Below, one piece after another: positions 23,690 through 35,990 of a stretch of 64,000 nt of DNA (the stretch's first letter is position 1; each line of letters begins with the position of its first letter). Origin of the DNA: Amaurobius ferox (taxonomy: Eukaryota > Arthropoda > Arachnida > Araneae > Amaurobiidae); the NCBI GenBank assembly GCA_951213105.1, contig OX578140.1:34339403-34403402 (forward strand), written 5' to 3'. The notes beneath the pieces were generated by a model, which was not told the DNA's origin, made no database searches, and was given only the letters and a program-made list of their open reading frames with translations. Made by a program: the position numbers and the translations under genes.

Positions 23690-25110
23690 CAAGTATCCAT
23701 ATAAATTTGCACAATCATACTCATTGCATTATGAAAGGAAGAGAAACTGAATCTAAGTCTATAGGCAAAATCATCTGCTACCTATATCAAAGTTTTTATT
23801 TGACAATTTTTAACAAAAAGTAGGCGGTGAAATATCCAGAGAATAGAAAATTATCATAATTTATGAATTTTAGAATTTTTGTGGTGGCTGTTGCAATTTG
23901 AATTTTATAGTGAATGTTGTAATTAGAGTTTTTGTGGTAGATGTTGTAATTAGAATTTTATGATGGATGTTGTAATTAGAACTTTTGTGATAGATGTTGT
24001 AATAGAATTATTTCTAACGAGCAGCAATTGATTATATTACTTTAACCCAGCCTAATTGTTCAGAATATCAGAATAAAACGTTCTCATCAGACAGCACTTG
24101 ATACCGCGCAAACATGGTTTTAGGGTGGTAAAAATATATCCAGGTGAGGTCTATTTCTCTTATATGACATGAAATGTCCTGTTATAGAGAATTTTTTTTT
24201 CACTCTTAAAAATTACAATTTATCAAATCATCATTTATTTACTATATACAATACCACGCTTATTACTATGCCTTTTCTCAGTTCCATATTGATTGGTTAG
24301 TAATATTTTCCAGTCATTAGCTTCCTAGGAAATACATACTATTAGTGGGAAAAAATTGTGGATTAGTTAAAGAACTAATCAAAGTAACGATTTTGTTAGG
24401 GATTAACCTTATCAGTTAGTAAGTAATCCAGCCAGATTGAAATTCCTCTTCAAGATAAATAAAGCTTTCTATGAGAGCTTATTTGTTGCTTCATCTTTTC
24501 CTACAACTTTTCGTAACACGATTCTAAAGAGTTGGTTATGTTAAAATATTTATATTATTTCTATAATTTATTTATATATATGTTTGGTTATGCTTTATAT
24601 ATTTTGATAGTTTATATTGCAGTTAATTATACTTTAGTTATTATAACATAACTGAGATAAGTTATACATAATTTATGTTACTTATGTTTTTTAACGATTA
24701 TATATAATATGAAAAAATTGGAGATTTTGTTATAATGATGAAAACAATTCGATAAAACCTTTGTTTTTCTAAAATAGTATTCTTTAAGAACAGATGTTTT
24801 TGTCAACAAAAAACGCTGAATATTGTAGAAGTTCTGAAAGTAACTGCTTAGTAAAATACCTTGGTTATATACACTGATAATTTATTCCATTCACATATAT
24901 TTTATATAAGAGACAATAATAGGTGATAAAAATAAGCATTCGAAAAATCGAGACTGATTTCTGAAAACTCAACCAGCTTCTTACATTTACCTCATACATT
25001 ACATTAGCAAAATGTTTTATTTATATACAAGGATGTTCAAAACGGATCAAAATGCGAGAAATCCGTTTTTGACTTAATCATAATATTTCTTCTTACATAT
25101 ACTATTAAGC
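23690..25110. other. No gene; 29-bp tandem repeat at 23865-24010
   Basis: At 23865-24010 about five units of TAGAATTTTTGTGGTAGATG followed by TTGTAAT are repeated imperfectly. The rest is AT-rich and unidentified. Confidence 0.5.
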
Positions 25111-25114
25111 TGTA

Positions 25115-25860
25115 TTGAATGTAAAAAATATTAACTGGTGTTTGCCTCAACACGACTTTCTCATACCAGAATCCATTTTTTACAAAACTTTTTCTTTCGA
25201 ATTTTATAAGAAAATTTTCGAAAAATCGGTATTGTGGGTTAAAATGATTACGATTATTGCGTATTACACTTCACCCTATCCTTCACTCACGATCGATACC
25301 ATACTTGACAACATACCCCTTGGGGAATAACCTGCCTCCGGGGGGGGGAGGGGGCTAATGACGTCACAGATGAAAAAAAAACTGTGTCGCTGCTATTTTT
25401 CCCAACAATGATTGAAACTATTAAGTCTCTTGACCATTGATCCATAAATAAACCCTTTTATACGTAATTATACGTCAAATTTTAGACCTTTTATACGTCA
25501 AATTTGGTCCTATCATGCCATGTTAAAAAATATAAAATTTACATATTAGGAAAATATAAAATTTCGATTAAATTTAGAAAGTTTCGCTTCAGTTTTAAAA
25601 AATTCTATCTAGTTTAGAATTTTTGTTAATAAAATCGGATATAAAAATTTTCTGAAAATCCATTACTATTTATGGCTCCTATAGCGTACGCAAGAAATTG
25701 ACCACAGACAGACAGACGAGCATTACTCCAGAAATAGTCAAAACATGTTCAGGAGGTCTTAAATATATATTGATATCAAAATCTTGAATTTCTCGAAGTT
25801 TCGCGAAAACAAAATTTTCTCCATACTATATTACATAGCATGAGAAGGTAAATAATTTTT
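25115..25860 (+). repeat. Dispersed repeat family B, copy 2
   Basis: Same ordered landmarks as 29160-30200: TTCTCATACCAGAATCCATT, CATACTTGACAACATACCCC, a G-rich step, TGACGTCACA, CAATGATTGAAACTATTAAG, GAAATTGACCACAGACAGAC, AGTCAAAACATGTTCAGG and a terminal ATGAGAAGGTAAA hairpin remnant. Noncoding. Confidence 0.75.
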
Positions 25861-26285
25861 AATAGTTACAATAATCTTCGCTTAATACTTCTTTACAATA
25901 CTTATAATACTTTACTTATTCTTATTATACTTTACTTAATTCATATAATACTTTTCTTATTTCTTCCACAATACTGCCTATACTTGTTCACTAGTCATTT
26001 TTAAGTACCTTTAGCTTCGACCAAAATGAAATCTATCCCCAAACTGGAAACATTGGATCAGTGAAGACTATGTTCTGGAAAGGGGCGACTTCAAATGGAA
26101 TCACTGATTCCGTTAGGGTTTAACTTAATTAGTTAAATAATCCTCTGATTTTTTTCTTCCCTCATACATTTCACGAATTTATCTGTTGCTCAATTTCCAC
26201 TTCACATCATTGATTGGTGTTTTCTTTTCATTGAAATTGATGTTATTCAAGAGATTTCCCCCCTTTTTTAGACTTATATACGTTG
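25860..26285. other. No recognised feature
   Basis: AT-rich sequence with a loose CTTATAATACTTTACTTA repetition at 25880-25985; otherwise nothing. Confidence 0.4.
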
Positions 26286-26289
26286 AAAT

Positions 26290-26425
26290 TTTCATTATAT
26301 CGTTATAAGCACAACAATATAAGGACAAATTCAACGTATATAAGCACAACAATATAAGGACAATTCAACGTATATAAGCACAACAATATAAGGACAAATT
26401 CAAAGTATATAAGAACAAATAATAC
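26290..26425 (+). repeat. Minisatellite of about 37 bp, three units
   Basis: Three to four units of CGTATATAAGCACAACAATA followed by TAAGGACAAATTCAA. The minus-strand frame across it is translated repeat. Confidence 0.85.
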
Positions 26426-27120
26426 AATAATGCAGCGTACAGCTGTTTCAAGGATACGATGGAACAACTTCGTCAGTGCAGAAGAACCAACCAAACCGAA
26501 GTTGAAAAGACTTTTCGTCTTTTTAACTTCGGGTTTGAAATAAAATCGTGTTTAAAATGAAATCATATGTTTAGATATAAAATCATTCTCGTGATACAAA
26601 AAAGAAAAAAATCGCCATAACTCCATTTCCAAATTGCCTGTTTTGAACTAAGAACCTTCTCACGCTACAAATAAAATCACCAAATCTCGATCACAAATCA
26701 GGATATAATACGCGAATGTACAAAACGATTCACCAGTGTGTGGGCATGGCTTCACTATGTGGAAAAGTGGTTATTAAAAAATCGAAGACCTTTAAAATTA
26801 AAGTTAAAAAATAATCTATAATCAATCAACGGATGCGTTTATGAAATTTTTCTACAGTAGTCTGTGATATACTTAGGTGCTGTTGCTAAATTATAAACGT
26901 TAGTTTTCACGTCATTTTTTTATACCGAAATATATAAAAATCGGAGAGATTTAAAATGCATGAAAATTATATATTAATTACATATTCACGAACAGCCGTC
27001 TTATCAATTGTACGGACTCCGTTTAAAGTTTGTTTAAAAGATAATTTTTCGAACTTTCGGACGGTGTCAAGATGTAAACTCTGTAATAATATTTTAGATA
27101 CCTCATGAATCTATGTGTCG
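26425..27120. other. No recognised feature
   Basis: AT-rich DNA. A near-palindromic GAAGTTGAAAAGACTTTTCG step is seen at 26500-26530; otherwise nothing. Confidence 0.4.
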
Positions 27121-27190
27121 AAAACCCAGCCCCCCGACTGACCCAAAGGTTTACAGCAGCAGTTTGAGCGGCCGGAGGAATCTATGTGTG
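27121..27190 (-). repeat. SINE 3'-tail fragment
   Basis: GC-rich 70-bp island. AAAACCCAG, CCGACTGACC, AAAGGTTTA and GAGCGGCCGGAGGAA line up with the tail of the SINE at 37126-37548 (CCCAGACCGTCCGACCTACC..GGACGGCCGGGAAG). Only the tail hairpin part is kept. Confidence 0.55.
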
Positions 27191-27239
27191 TCAATGTCGC
27201 CCAGAATCGTTGTAAATCTGGCTAAAACATAAAATATCT

Positions 27240-27700
27240 AAAAAAGTACTTCTAATTTTTAAAATATCTCGGAGGTGTATCGTCAGCTGGTTCTGAAACA
27301 CACGTGTACCGAATTTCATGTCCCTACAACGTTTAGATTTATCCGATTCAGACGACACAGACAGATAAGCATATATCTTCCTTAATTTTTAACACTTTAC
27401 AACATAGTTGAAAAGTGTTTATGACTTTGATCATTCTGTCTGTCTGTCTGTCTGTCCGTTCGCACGATAACTGCCGTAAAAATGACTTTATCAAAATGAA
27501 ATTTTAGTATGTCGTTGAGACGGTATGTGGGACATATGGGAATGCAAATGAATATCACCCCATGAGTTTTGGATTGAACTCGAGTTGAAAAAATAAAATA
27601 CAATGAATCCTATGGGACTTAAATTTTCATACATTTAAGCGAAGTTCAAATTTACGAATTGCTTCGAAAATTTTAGGAAATATTCAAATTATCCAATAAA
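27240..27700. repeat. Hairpin plus (CTGT)n repeat resembling families A, B and G
   Basis: ACACTTTACAACATAGTTGA continuing AAAGTGT (27391-27417) is a hairpin, followed by CTGTCTGTCTGTCTGTCCGT and GCACGATAACTGCCGTAAAA. The neighbouring 27240-27375 has the same kind of phrase in the other orientation (GAATTTCATGTCCC, GACACAGACAGA). Only one copy of each is in the window. Confidence 0.45.
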
Positions 27701-28245
27701 ATTAATAAAAGAAAATGTCAGCAAAATATGTTCGGTAGTTTCTTAAATAAAAATTAAAATACTAATTACAACCCCATTATATGAAGAGATCACGTGACCC
27801 ACTTCAAAATAAAGTATGGCATCCATTTTGTCCATCTTGTTTCCCGGTGTAAAAATCGTGATTTTTAATGTTCTTTTAAATTTATATTTAGTGTTGCATC
27901 TGTCTTAAAACCGCTTTAGTTTTGTATATTTTCTGTGCATTTATATTCTGCGCCAACGCAAGTACAATATTTTTTAGTTTAAATGATCATCAAACTTTGA
28001 TTATTTCTACAGCGAAGCTAAATTTTAATGTATGCAGAATGTAAACACATCAAGCTGTAAGATGGATAGTATAAGAATTGCTGAATTTTTTCAACGCAAA
28101 ATTATTTAGCCGTGGAGTCTGGAATATAGCTGATATGAATAAAACATTCATTGGTTTTACATAGAGAAGCAGTCGATTTTATAGCATTGCCTTTTTCTAT
28201 GAAATTTTAATCATGGAGTTAGAAAGTACTTTTACCATGGTTTTT
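27700..28245. other. No recognised feature
   Basis: Unique AT-rich sequence. Confidence 0.4.
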
Positions 28246-28610
28246 AAATTTTTGAGTAAAATAAATTATTCTAGTATTATGATATTTTTAAAAATATCAT
28301 CGCTGAATGAAAGGAATGGGATAAAAGTTTATAACTGAAATACTCACTGCTTTTATATAGAGAGCCAGGCGATTTATATTTCGATGACGTTATTTGAATG
28401 AAGTTCATTTTTTTTCGATGAAGTTTTAAGTTTTCAAATATCATAAATTATTGTAGTATTGTGATAATTTTAAAAAATATCACTGCTGAATGTAACGCAT
28501 TTTAGAGATGCTTTAATAAAATTGTATTGCAGTTGGAAAGTGTTTCATAATCAATGCGTTATGCATGATTGATATTTTTTGTTATAAAATGACAGTGTGT
28601 AAGTAACACA
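28245..28610 (+). repeat. Dispersed repeat family E, copy 2
   Basis: Matches 1225-1700 in order: TAAATTAT..TAGTATT, GCTTTTATATAGAG, GGCGATTTATATTTCGATGA, TCGATGAAGTTTT, CGCATTTTAGAGATG, TTGGAAAGTGTTTCATAATC and ATGCATGATTGAT. Confidence 0.7.
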
Positions 28611-29160
28611 ATTTTTAGTATGCTTTCAATAATCCCACATAGCTTTATCAATCTTTTCCATTTCTGTGGCTAGGAATATTCCCGATGGCAAAGTTACCGG
28701 GAATATCACTAATCTCATCTGCTGCCCTTTCCTGGTAAGCAATAAAATGATAAACTAATATAATGGTTGTGATGTAACGGCTAATGCTTGCAGTTCTTCT
28801 TATACTCCAACTTCCATATACGAGAAGAATTTTATAAGATACAAAAAATGGGGATAATACCTACAGGAATGTATTTTTTTTTTATTCTTGAAGTGGATTA
28901 GATTTGAGGGAAAATATATATTATATCAAATGCAAAATATTTTATAACTTAAAACACTTTCCTGCTATAGGGAGAAATTTGAATGCAATTCGTGATTTTT
29001 TGTGGGATTAATTTTATCACCTAATGAACAGGCCGCTAAGACTGAATCTTGCTGATAAGAACTCTTTTCATGAGCGTATATTGCGTTAATCAGTGAAGAG
29101 ACTATCGTAAGACAATTTATAGGTCTTGGATTTGTTTTATATTTACTTTTCCTGAAATAA
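28610..29160. other. No gene; one short perfect hairpin
   Basis: At about 28673-28712 ATATTCCCG and CGGGAATAT form a 9-bp perfect inverted repeat. Nothing else was seen. Confidence 0.45.
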
Positions 29161-30200
29161 ATAGTAAAAGCAAAACAAAATAAATGCAGTGTGGCTTAAC
29201 TCCATATTCTCATACCATAATCTATTTTTATGAAATTTGTAATTTTTTTTTCAAATTTTAAAAGAAAATTTTTGAAAAATCACTATAGCTCATCTAAATG
29301 ATTAATAATATAAACACCTTGATTTATCTGTATGTTTATCTATCTATCTCTGGGTAACGCTTGACAAAATTTTGGTGCCGAAATTGGCGGAATATCGCCT
29401 ACTTGGCAAGATTTTTTTTTATTTTGCCATATTGAAGAAAATGTCGCCAAATTGATAAGCCTGTTGCCAAATTGATAAAAATGTAGCCAAAGTGGTAAAA
29501 ATGACGACTAATTGATGAAAATTCAGTATCTTGGAAAAAATATAAGAATCTACAATAAGAATAACCTATTTCTCCTGTAACGCCTAGCGAAATTCTGGTA
29601 ACGAATTTTGGCGGCATATCGCCAACTTGACGAGTCTTTTTAAATGCTGCTAACTTGAAGGAAATGTCGTCTTGACATAATCATTCGATTGATATCATAC
29701 TTGATAATATACCCCCAGGGGGTAACTTGCCCTTCTCTACGAAGGGAGTCAATGACGTCACAAACATAACAATTTTATCGCGGCTTTTCTTGACAACAAT
29801 GATTGAATTGAAACTATTAAGTGTAGTAATTATCGAGCTATAATTATTTCCTTTTATGCATGATTATGTCAAATTTTGTCCCATGCTACCATATTAAGAA
29901 ATATAAAAATTTAAATGCATTAGAAGTTTTTATTCGAATTTAAAAATGTTCTATCTAGTTGTAGATTTTTCGATAAAAAAACCAGATACAAAGTTTCGTG
30001 AAAATCCAATAATAATTTTAGCAGCTATCGTGTATACAAGATATTGACCACAAAAATCAGCCAGTCAGACAGACAGACGGCCATCGTTCCAAAAATGGTC
30101 AAAACATATTCAGGTAGTCTTAAAAAATATTTTGGCATCAAAATCTCGCAATCGAATTTTTTTCTGAAAACAATACTTTCTCAATGAGAAAGTATAAACA
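29160..30200 (+). repeat. Dispersed repeat family B, copy 3, with embedded J modules
   Basis: Landmarks shared with copy 2: TTCTCATACCATAATCTATT, TGATATCATACTTGATAATA, TGACGTCACAAAC, CAATGATTGAAT, ATTGACCACAAAAATCAGCC, GGTCAAAACATATTCAGG and a terminal hairpin TACTTTCTCAATGAGAAAGT. At 29330-29660 it carries two modules of the GCCAAATTGATAAAAATG repeat found in family A and at 52.8-55 kb. Confidence 0.75.
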
Positions 30201-30660
30201 AAAACTATTACATAAGATCTACATAAAAATGTTGTATAAATATTTGTTAACATGGGGGGGGGGGGGGGGAAGCACGTGTTGAACGCATCGTATTTTTTAT
30301 CCTTACGTTAAATTTTATTGCACTATTATTGAACTATTATAATTATTGAACTATTTTATTGCACTATTGTTATTGAACTATTTTTGTAATGAATCAAAGG
30401 TCCATTCGCATAAGAAATATTTAATAGCAAAAATAATATTACAAACCAGATTAAAACTCACTGGGAATGTTTTTGCAGAAAGGTTTAATTCCAATAGTGC
30501 ATGTAATAGGCTTTTAAGTGCATAATTTGCATTATATTACAAATGTTTCTCCCAAATCTTCAGGAATTACAGCAAAACATATCTAAATTTCATTTCAGTT
30601 TGTTTTGGGATGGCATTTATTGTTTTTACACTAGTCTAAATGTTTCAGCAACACAATTTG
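30200..30660. other. No gene; G-homopolymer run
   Basis: A G run at 30253-30269 and short repeats of TATTGAACTATT at 30320-30385; otherwise unidentified. Confidence 0.45.
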
Positions 30661-30664
30661 ATTT

Positions 30665-31160
30665 ATAATATATATTTGGTATGATAATATTCTGTAAAAA
30701 AATATCTATTGAAATTTATATTTATAGTACATATTTAGTATGACAATATTGTTAACATTTATTTAAATTTATATTTATAGTATATATTTAGTATGATAAT
30801 ATTCTGTAAATGATGTTTATTAACATTTATATTTATAATACATATTTAGTATGATAATATTGTGATTATCTATTGAAAATTATATTTATAGTATATATTT
30901 AGTATAATGATATTCTGCAAAAATATCTATCGAAAGTTATATTTATAGCATATGTATGACAATATTCTGTAAAATTCTCTCTTGAAAGTTATATTTATAT
31001 AGTATATATTTATTACAATAGTATTCTGCAAAAAATATCTATTGAAAGTTATATTTATAGTATATATTTAGTATGACAATATTCTGTAAAAATATCTCTT
31101 GAAAGTTATATTTATATTATATATTTAGTATAATAATATTCTGTAAAATATATCTATTAG
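30665..31160 (+). repeat. Minisatellite of about 58 bp, roughly nine units
   Basis: Units of TTATATTTATAGTATATATT, TAGTATGACAATATTCTGTA and AAAATATCTATTGAAAG recur with small indels. Extremely AT-rich. Confidence 0.85.
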
Positions 31161-31424
31161 AATTTCTTCTCTTGATAAAAAATATTGTTCTATAAATTCT
31201 TTGAAATATCCACTTTTCAAATTTGGAAGGTATTCTCAAAATAATGTTTCAAAAATTATTACGAATAATTATAAGCATCCAAGTGGAAAAGACTGAGTCA
31301 CCAGTTTCAAGATTGGAATCTGCGAGCACTGCAACACCCATTGTTAGACAGTATTTAATTAGGAATTTAAAGGAACTAAAAATATCTAAAGTTTGAACCT
31401 CCACTCCACTTTCTAGTGCATTCG

Positions 31425-31755
31425 TATTCTCTATTTCTTACATCCATTTGTGTCACAGTCATTATCAGAGTGAAAAAAATGCATCTTTTTATTAATTCGT
31501 CATTGTAAAGTTATTCTCTTAAAAAAAAATCATAATTATTTAATTGAATTTAATTTGACAAGTCAGTCGTGACTACTATTTGAATGCATTTGGTTGATTT
31601 ACGTTAAAGCGTACTATTTTAAATAATATTCCACATTCATATTCCCTGTTTCTTACATCCATTTCTGTCACAGTCCTTATCAGAGTGAAAAAAAGTGCAT
31701 CTTTTTATTAGTAATCTCTTCCAAAGTTATTCTCTTAAAAAATATTCATTATTAC
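31425..31755 (+). repeat. Tandem duplication of about 200 bp split by a family A element
   Basis: Unit 1 near 31425-31625 and unit 2 from 31625 share TTCTTACATCCATTT, GTCACAGTC, TTATCAGAGTGAAAAAAA and GCATCTTTTTATTA. Unit 2 resumes after the family A insertion at about 33240-33330 (ATGCATTTGGTTGATTTGTG versus ATGCATTTGGTTGATTTACG). This gives a natural empty-site comparison for the insertion. Confidence 0.75.
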
Positions 31756-33236
31756 TTTCCTTATAAACATATAATATATAAGGAATATATTGTGACGGGG
31801 TCAAAAATTCGAATGAGTTTTCGGCGGGAGAGCACGTGTCAAGCATCCTTGAACACTAATCAAACGTTTTTGAGATGATGATTTGTGTGTGTGTGTGTTA
31901 AAGTGTGGGTGTGAAAGTATGTGTGTGAGGGGTGTCAGTGAGTCTGTGGAGACGATAACTGACGGATAAATGAACCGATTTGAACGAAATTTGGTACAAA
32001 ATGACAATCCATGACTACTGGAAGACTATTGTTTATAAACGCAGTCGAATGTTCAGAACCTCCTTAAATTTTTGAGTGAAATTTTGAAAAATCAGCAAAA
32101 CATTTAATAAAGTCACGCAAATAGTCATTTCTCATGAAATTTTTCATATTAGAACGATTGACACAAATTTTAGAACGTTAGCATGAATCGTTTTCGAGTT
32201 ATTGCGCGGAAAATAATTATCAAAAAATCATATAAAAATATTACCTATTGTGAAATATGTTCACTTTACATAAGTAATATCATTCGATAAATCTGGTGAC
32301 ATCATTCTTGCGGATTTAGCTATTTCCATTCATGAGAAAAAATACTTTAGGTAATACTTTTATATTTGGACGCTATAGTTATTTATCTGCTACAAGAATA
32401 ACGTATTTCTCCATCCATAACGCTTGGCTAGATTTTGACGAAATTTCGCCAAATTGACGACTTTTTAAATGTTGCCAAATTAATGAAGATGTCGCTAAAT
32501 TAATAAAACTGACGTTAAATCAATGAAAATGACGACTAGATGATGGAAGTTCAATATCTTGGAAAGAACATAAGCGTAGATTATAAGAATAACACATTTC
32601 TCCGTCCATCCGTCGGTAACGTTTCGCGAGAAATTTAGCTGGACATCGCCAACTTGACGACTATTATAAATGTTCCTAAAATGACAAAAATGTCGGTAAA
32701 TTGATAAAAATGACAAAAATGTCGGTAAATTGATAAAAATGACACAAAATGGGAATAATGTCTCGCCAATTTGGATTTCGGTCATATGACGGGCATACCT
32801 TCTATTATATAAGAAATACTCTACGTTTGTCTGTAACACTTAGTGATACATTTGGCAAACTTACCGAATAATTTAGCACAGTATTTCCAACTTGGCGATA
32901 TTTCGCCCCAGATTGACAAAAATATCGTCAAAATTGCAAAAATGACGTTAAATTAATGAAAATTACGCCTAATTGATGACGTAATTAGGAAGATATTTTA
33001 ATATATGGACTATATCGCTTATTGAGGATACTATCAATATTAATGATTGTTTATTTAGAGTTGCGCGAATTATAAGTTAATTGAGTATTTTGAAATAGTT
33101 TTACATGACGTCATCCGGAAAATCGCCAAATGAACAATACAGCGAGAAAACCCCAGCGCCGTGGATCTTATACATGATTATTTTACTGTAAAACTAGTAA
33201 ATTCATTGAATTATATAAGGAAAGTGCCCCCATCAG
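31756..33236 (+). repeat. Mobile repeat family A, long copy (A2), with three J modules
   Basis: Left end is ACTTTCCTTATAAACATATA, then a partner arm and TATTGTGACGGGGTC. Then come GGGAGAGCACGTGTCAAGCA, a (TG)n stretch, GAGACGATAACTGACGGA, GAACGAAATTTGGTACAAAA and a TTTAGAACGTTAGCATGAAT step. From 32370 it carries three modules of about 200-240 bp, each starting near a TCCATAACGCTTGGC-like phrase followed by GCCAAATTGATAAAAATGAC text. The right end is TATAAGGAAAGTGCCCCCAT followed by CAGA. It interrupts a tandem duplication, so both boundaries are supported independently. Noncoding. Confidence 0.8.
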
Positions 33237-33339
33237 ATTGTTTTATTTAATTTAATATGACAACAAATCATTCGAATATTCTATTTGATGCATTTGGTTG
33301 ATTTGTGTTAGCGCATTATTTAAGAAAATTACATGCATT

Positions 33340-34960
33340 ATGATTTTCAAGCGATTAGTTTCCTTTACGTATAGTCAATACTATAATTTTCCCTGGAATT
33401 ATATTTGTCTTTAAAATTTAATTAAAAAGAAAACATTTAATGAAAAAACTTAAATTTCGTGTGATGCATATTCTACAAATTATTTGTACCTCCATGGTAG
33501 AAAGATGCATAAGGAAATTAGGTAACTGATATTGTTTCAAGGGTATTATTAACTAATTTCATCAGTTCATGTGTATCCATCAAAGGATAAAATACAACTG
33601 CAATTTACCATTGATGCACACTGCATCCAATTTTCTTCACTAGGTCGTAATCAGTGTGTGTCAATGGAAGGACGAAATACAACTGCATATTGCTTTGACT
33701 GATACACATTACTTCCGACCTGATAAAAAAATGCTCCTAGGAACATTTGTAGTCACTTCATTTTCTAAGGCCTGCTTTCTATTAAAATATCATAGCGATA
33801 AATGTATACGTTCATGAGTTTTCATCCTCTCGTTCCACAGACATATAAATTTTATTAAGTGTTCGAAATGTGCTTATGAGGTTTCAAATGTGCTCATCCG
33901 TCAATATAGAATTCTAAAAATAGTAAGAAAAAATAAAAATTTCAACAGAAATCTCAAAATTTCCTTATCAAGCTACTGATAACATGTTAAAAGAACTAAA
34001 ACGAAGACATTTTTATCCCTATAACAGTGATGCACACCAGCAGAAACGGCTCAATTAACAACCGCTCACAATCATCGGATCATAGTTTTGCACTGATTGT
34101 TGCACTTGTAAATAAGTAAAGAGCAAATACTAAATTCCTTAAAGCAAATATTATAAAATATTTCTGGTATGCGCAATTGAGTTTAACTGGTTTATGGAAA
34201 AAGCGGAGGGTAATCATTTAGACACACCCACCGATGACCACATTTTAAGCTCTCGGGAATTATAGGGCAAACTCCGAAAAATACATAGAGCGAATGTGGG
34301 TATAATTTAGCCTAAAATGCGAAATTTAAAAACAAGCTTGAAATGGTTGACTGAAATATGAATTACTTAAACAGTTGTGAAAATCTTGAAGGAATGGGGG
34401 AAAGGTTTGCAACCAAATATTTTGTTTCCCATTTTACCAAATATAATGTGTGAACTTCAATAGATTTAGATGGCCTCCTGGTGTGGGGGAAATATAATAT
34501 CCTCCAGGTAACGCCACTGAACTTAAACATCACACGCAATATGATTAAATTGATTTTCAATTAGAAATGGCTCATAATTTTTCAATTTGCAATTTCCATT
34601 GCTACTAAAGACCATTGATTTGATATCGATAATTTACAAGGTCAATGTTTGTGTAAAAAGGGAAATTTCGTACTAAACTGAAGAGTTCTCTTACTATCAC
34701 TCTATCAAACACATTTGTTTCTTTTCAGTGCAAAATAATTATCATTTGAACTTGCTATCTTAAAATTGATTGTTTCTTAATTTGCTAAAGTCTTTTGAGA
34801 CAAATATAAAATTCGAATATGTAAAACGTTTCACTGTGCTATACCTCAATGCAAGGGGAAAATTATTTTATATGCAACCTTTGCTATTACGTGAAAGTAG
34901 GATTGCAGTCCTTTGGTAAATTTGCTGCATGGGGGCTAGATTTGACAAAACATCGACAAG
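33340..34960. other. No recognised feature
   Basis: Unique DNA of average composition for the window. No gene, RNA gene or repeat is supportable. Confidence 0.4.
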
Positions 34961-34964
34961 TTGG

Positions 34965-35457
34965 CGACTTTCAGAATTTGCTAGGACTTCGGAATCAAAT
35001 GACATGGGACGGAATGGATTAACTCAACAAATAATCGATACAGATGAACTGCTCCAGATTGAACAAGCTCCCCGAAGATTTCCAACGAGAAAGAAAAAGT
35101 AGTCACGCATTTAAAATACCTGCAAGAAAACGACGTAATAGGTACATCATCAAGTCCTTGGGCGTCAACAATAGTTTTAGTGAAGAAGAAAGTTGGTTCT
35201 ACAAGATTCTGCATCGACTATAGGAGACTCAACTCTGTAATAAAGAAAGGCAGTTATCTACTACCTAGAATTGACGACAATTTAGATATTCTCTCCGGTA
35301 GTAAGTGGTTTTCAACTCTAAATCTCAAGCGTACCTACTGGCAAGTAAAAATCCAAGATAAGGCATAGTTTACCACAGGATAAGGACTCTTGCTGTTTAA
35401 AACATTTTGGATTTTGTAATGCACGCGCAAAAATTGGACGCCTGGTGTAGACCGTTT
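34965..35457 (+). pseudogene. Ty3/gypsy-type pol fragment (reverse transcriptase N-terminal part)
   Basis: Pol segment of an LTR retrotransposon. The upstream part (QIIDTDE, then QAPRRFPTRKKK) is frameshifted near 35100 into THLKYLQENDVIGTSSSPWA, followed by VLVKKKVGSTRFCIDYRRLN, LLPRIDDNLDILSGSKWFST, LNLKRTYWQVKI, then FTTG, and FGFCNARAK near 35405. That is the usual gypsy order up to RT motif B. It stops near 35457, before YxDD, and RNase H, integrase, gag and LTRs are absent. The first catalytic Asp (usually FSTLDL) is Asn (FSTLNL), and a stop replaces a residue before FTTG. It is an old fragment beside a family A repeat. Confidence 0.85.
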
Positions 35458-35464
35458 TGAAAGG

Positions 35465-35990
35465 TATCTCTTGTAAATCTCGTCACGTAAAATGGAGCTT
35501 TCGAACGTAATTTGATACGATTGCGTTTGGTTAATACACAGGAACATTTAAAATACCCTCACTTGTATAATGAATTTTTGAAATCATCATTAAAAATCAG
35601 CAATTTCAATAATGAAAAAAAATATAATCACTTCCTGTGTAATTTTTAGCTAGAAAGCGATTTACATAAACTTTAGAACGCCAGCATGTGTGGCGGAGCT
35701 AGCTCTTGCATCACTCACTGCTACGAAAGACACCCCGATTATTTCTTCGGACCCGAAGGATTATTTTGCCCTTAACGGATAGCGCGGGATCAACAGAGTA
35801 AAGGTTCTGAGTTCAAAACTATCCCCCCACCATTGGGGATCACATGAAATAGTAGGTATCGTCAAATATATTCACTTTACATATGCTATGTTATACAGTA
35901 TTATTCTCATGTATCTAGATCGTTCCAATCACGACAAGATACTTTTATAATAGTTTTGTATTTTTGAGGCAAGAATTCGCCTATGCCCTT
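35465..35990 (+). repeat. Family A-like repeat, degenerate copy split by a tRNA-like insert
   Basis: The left part has AAGCGATTTACATAAACTTT and AGAACGCCAGCATG, and the right part resumes at about 35850 with TATTCACTTTACATATGCTA, CTCATGTATCTAGATCGTTC and AAGATACTTTTATAATAG. These follow copies A1 to A3. The join is interrupted at about 35693-35845. Confidence 0.6.
35693..35845 (+). repeat. tRNA-related insert (SINE-like relic)
   Basis: GC-richer insert inside a family A relic. At 35766-35832, TGCCCTTAACGGATAGCGCG followed about 30 bases later by GGTTCTGAGTTCAAAACT resembles the D-arm/A box and T-arm/B box of an arginine-type tRNA, but the anticodon arm is not convincing. It is not a functional tRNA gene; a tRNA-derived SINE head is the likeliest explanation. 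Confidence 0.4.

Noticed and set aside
24060..24105. Hammerhead ribozyme candidate on the minus strand (contains CTGATGAG)
   Set aside because: No GAAA box at the required place after stem II and no supporting stems; judged a chance match.
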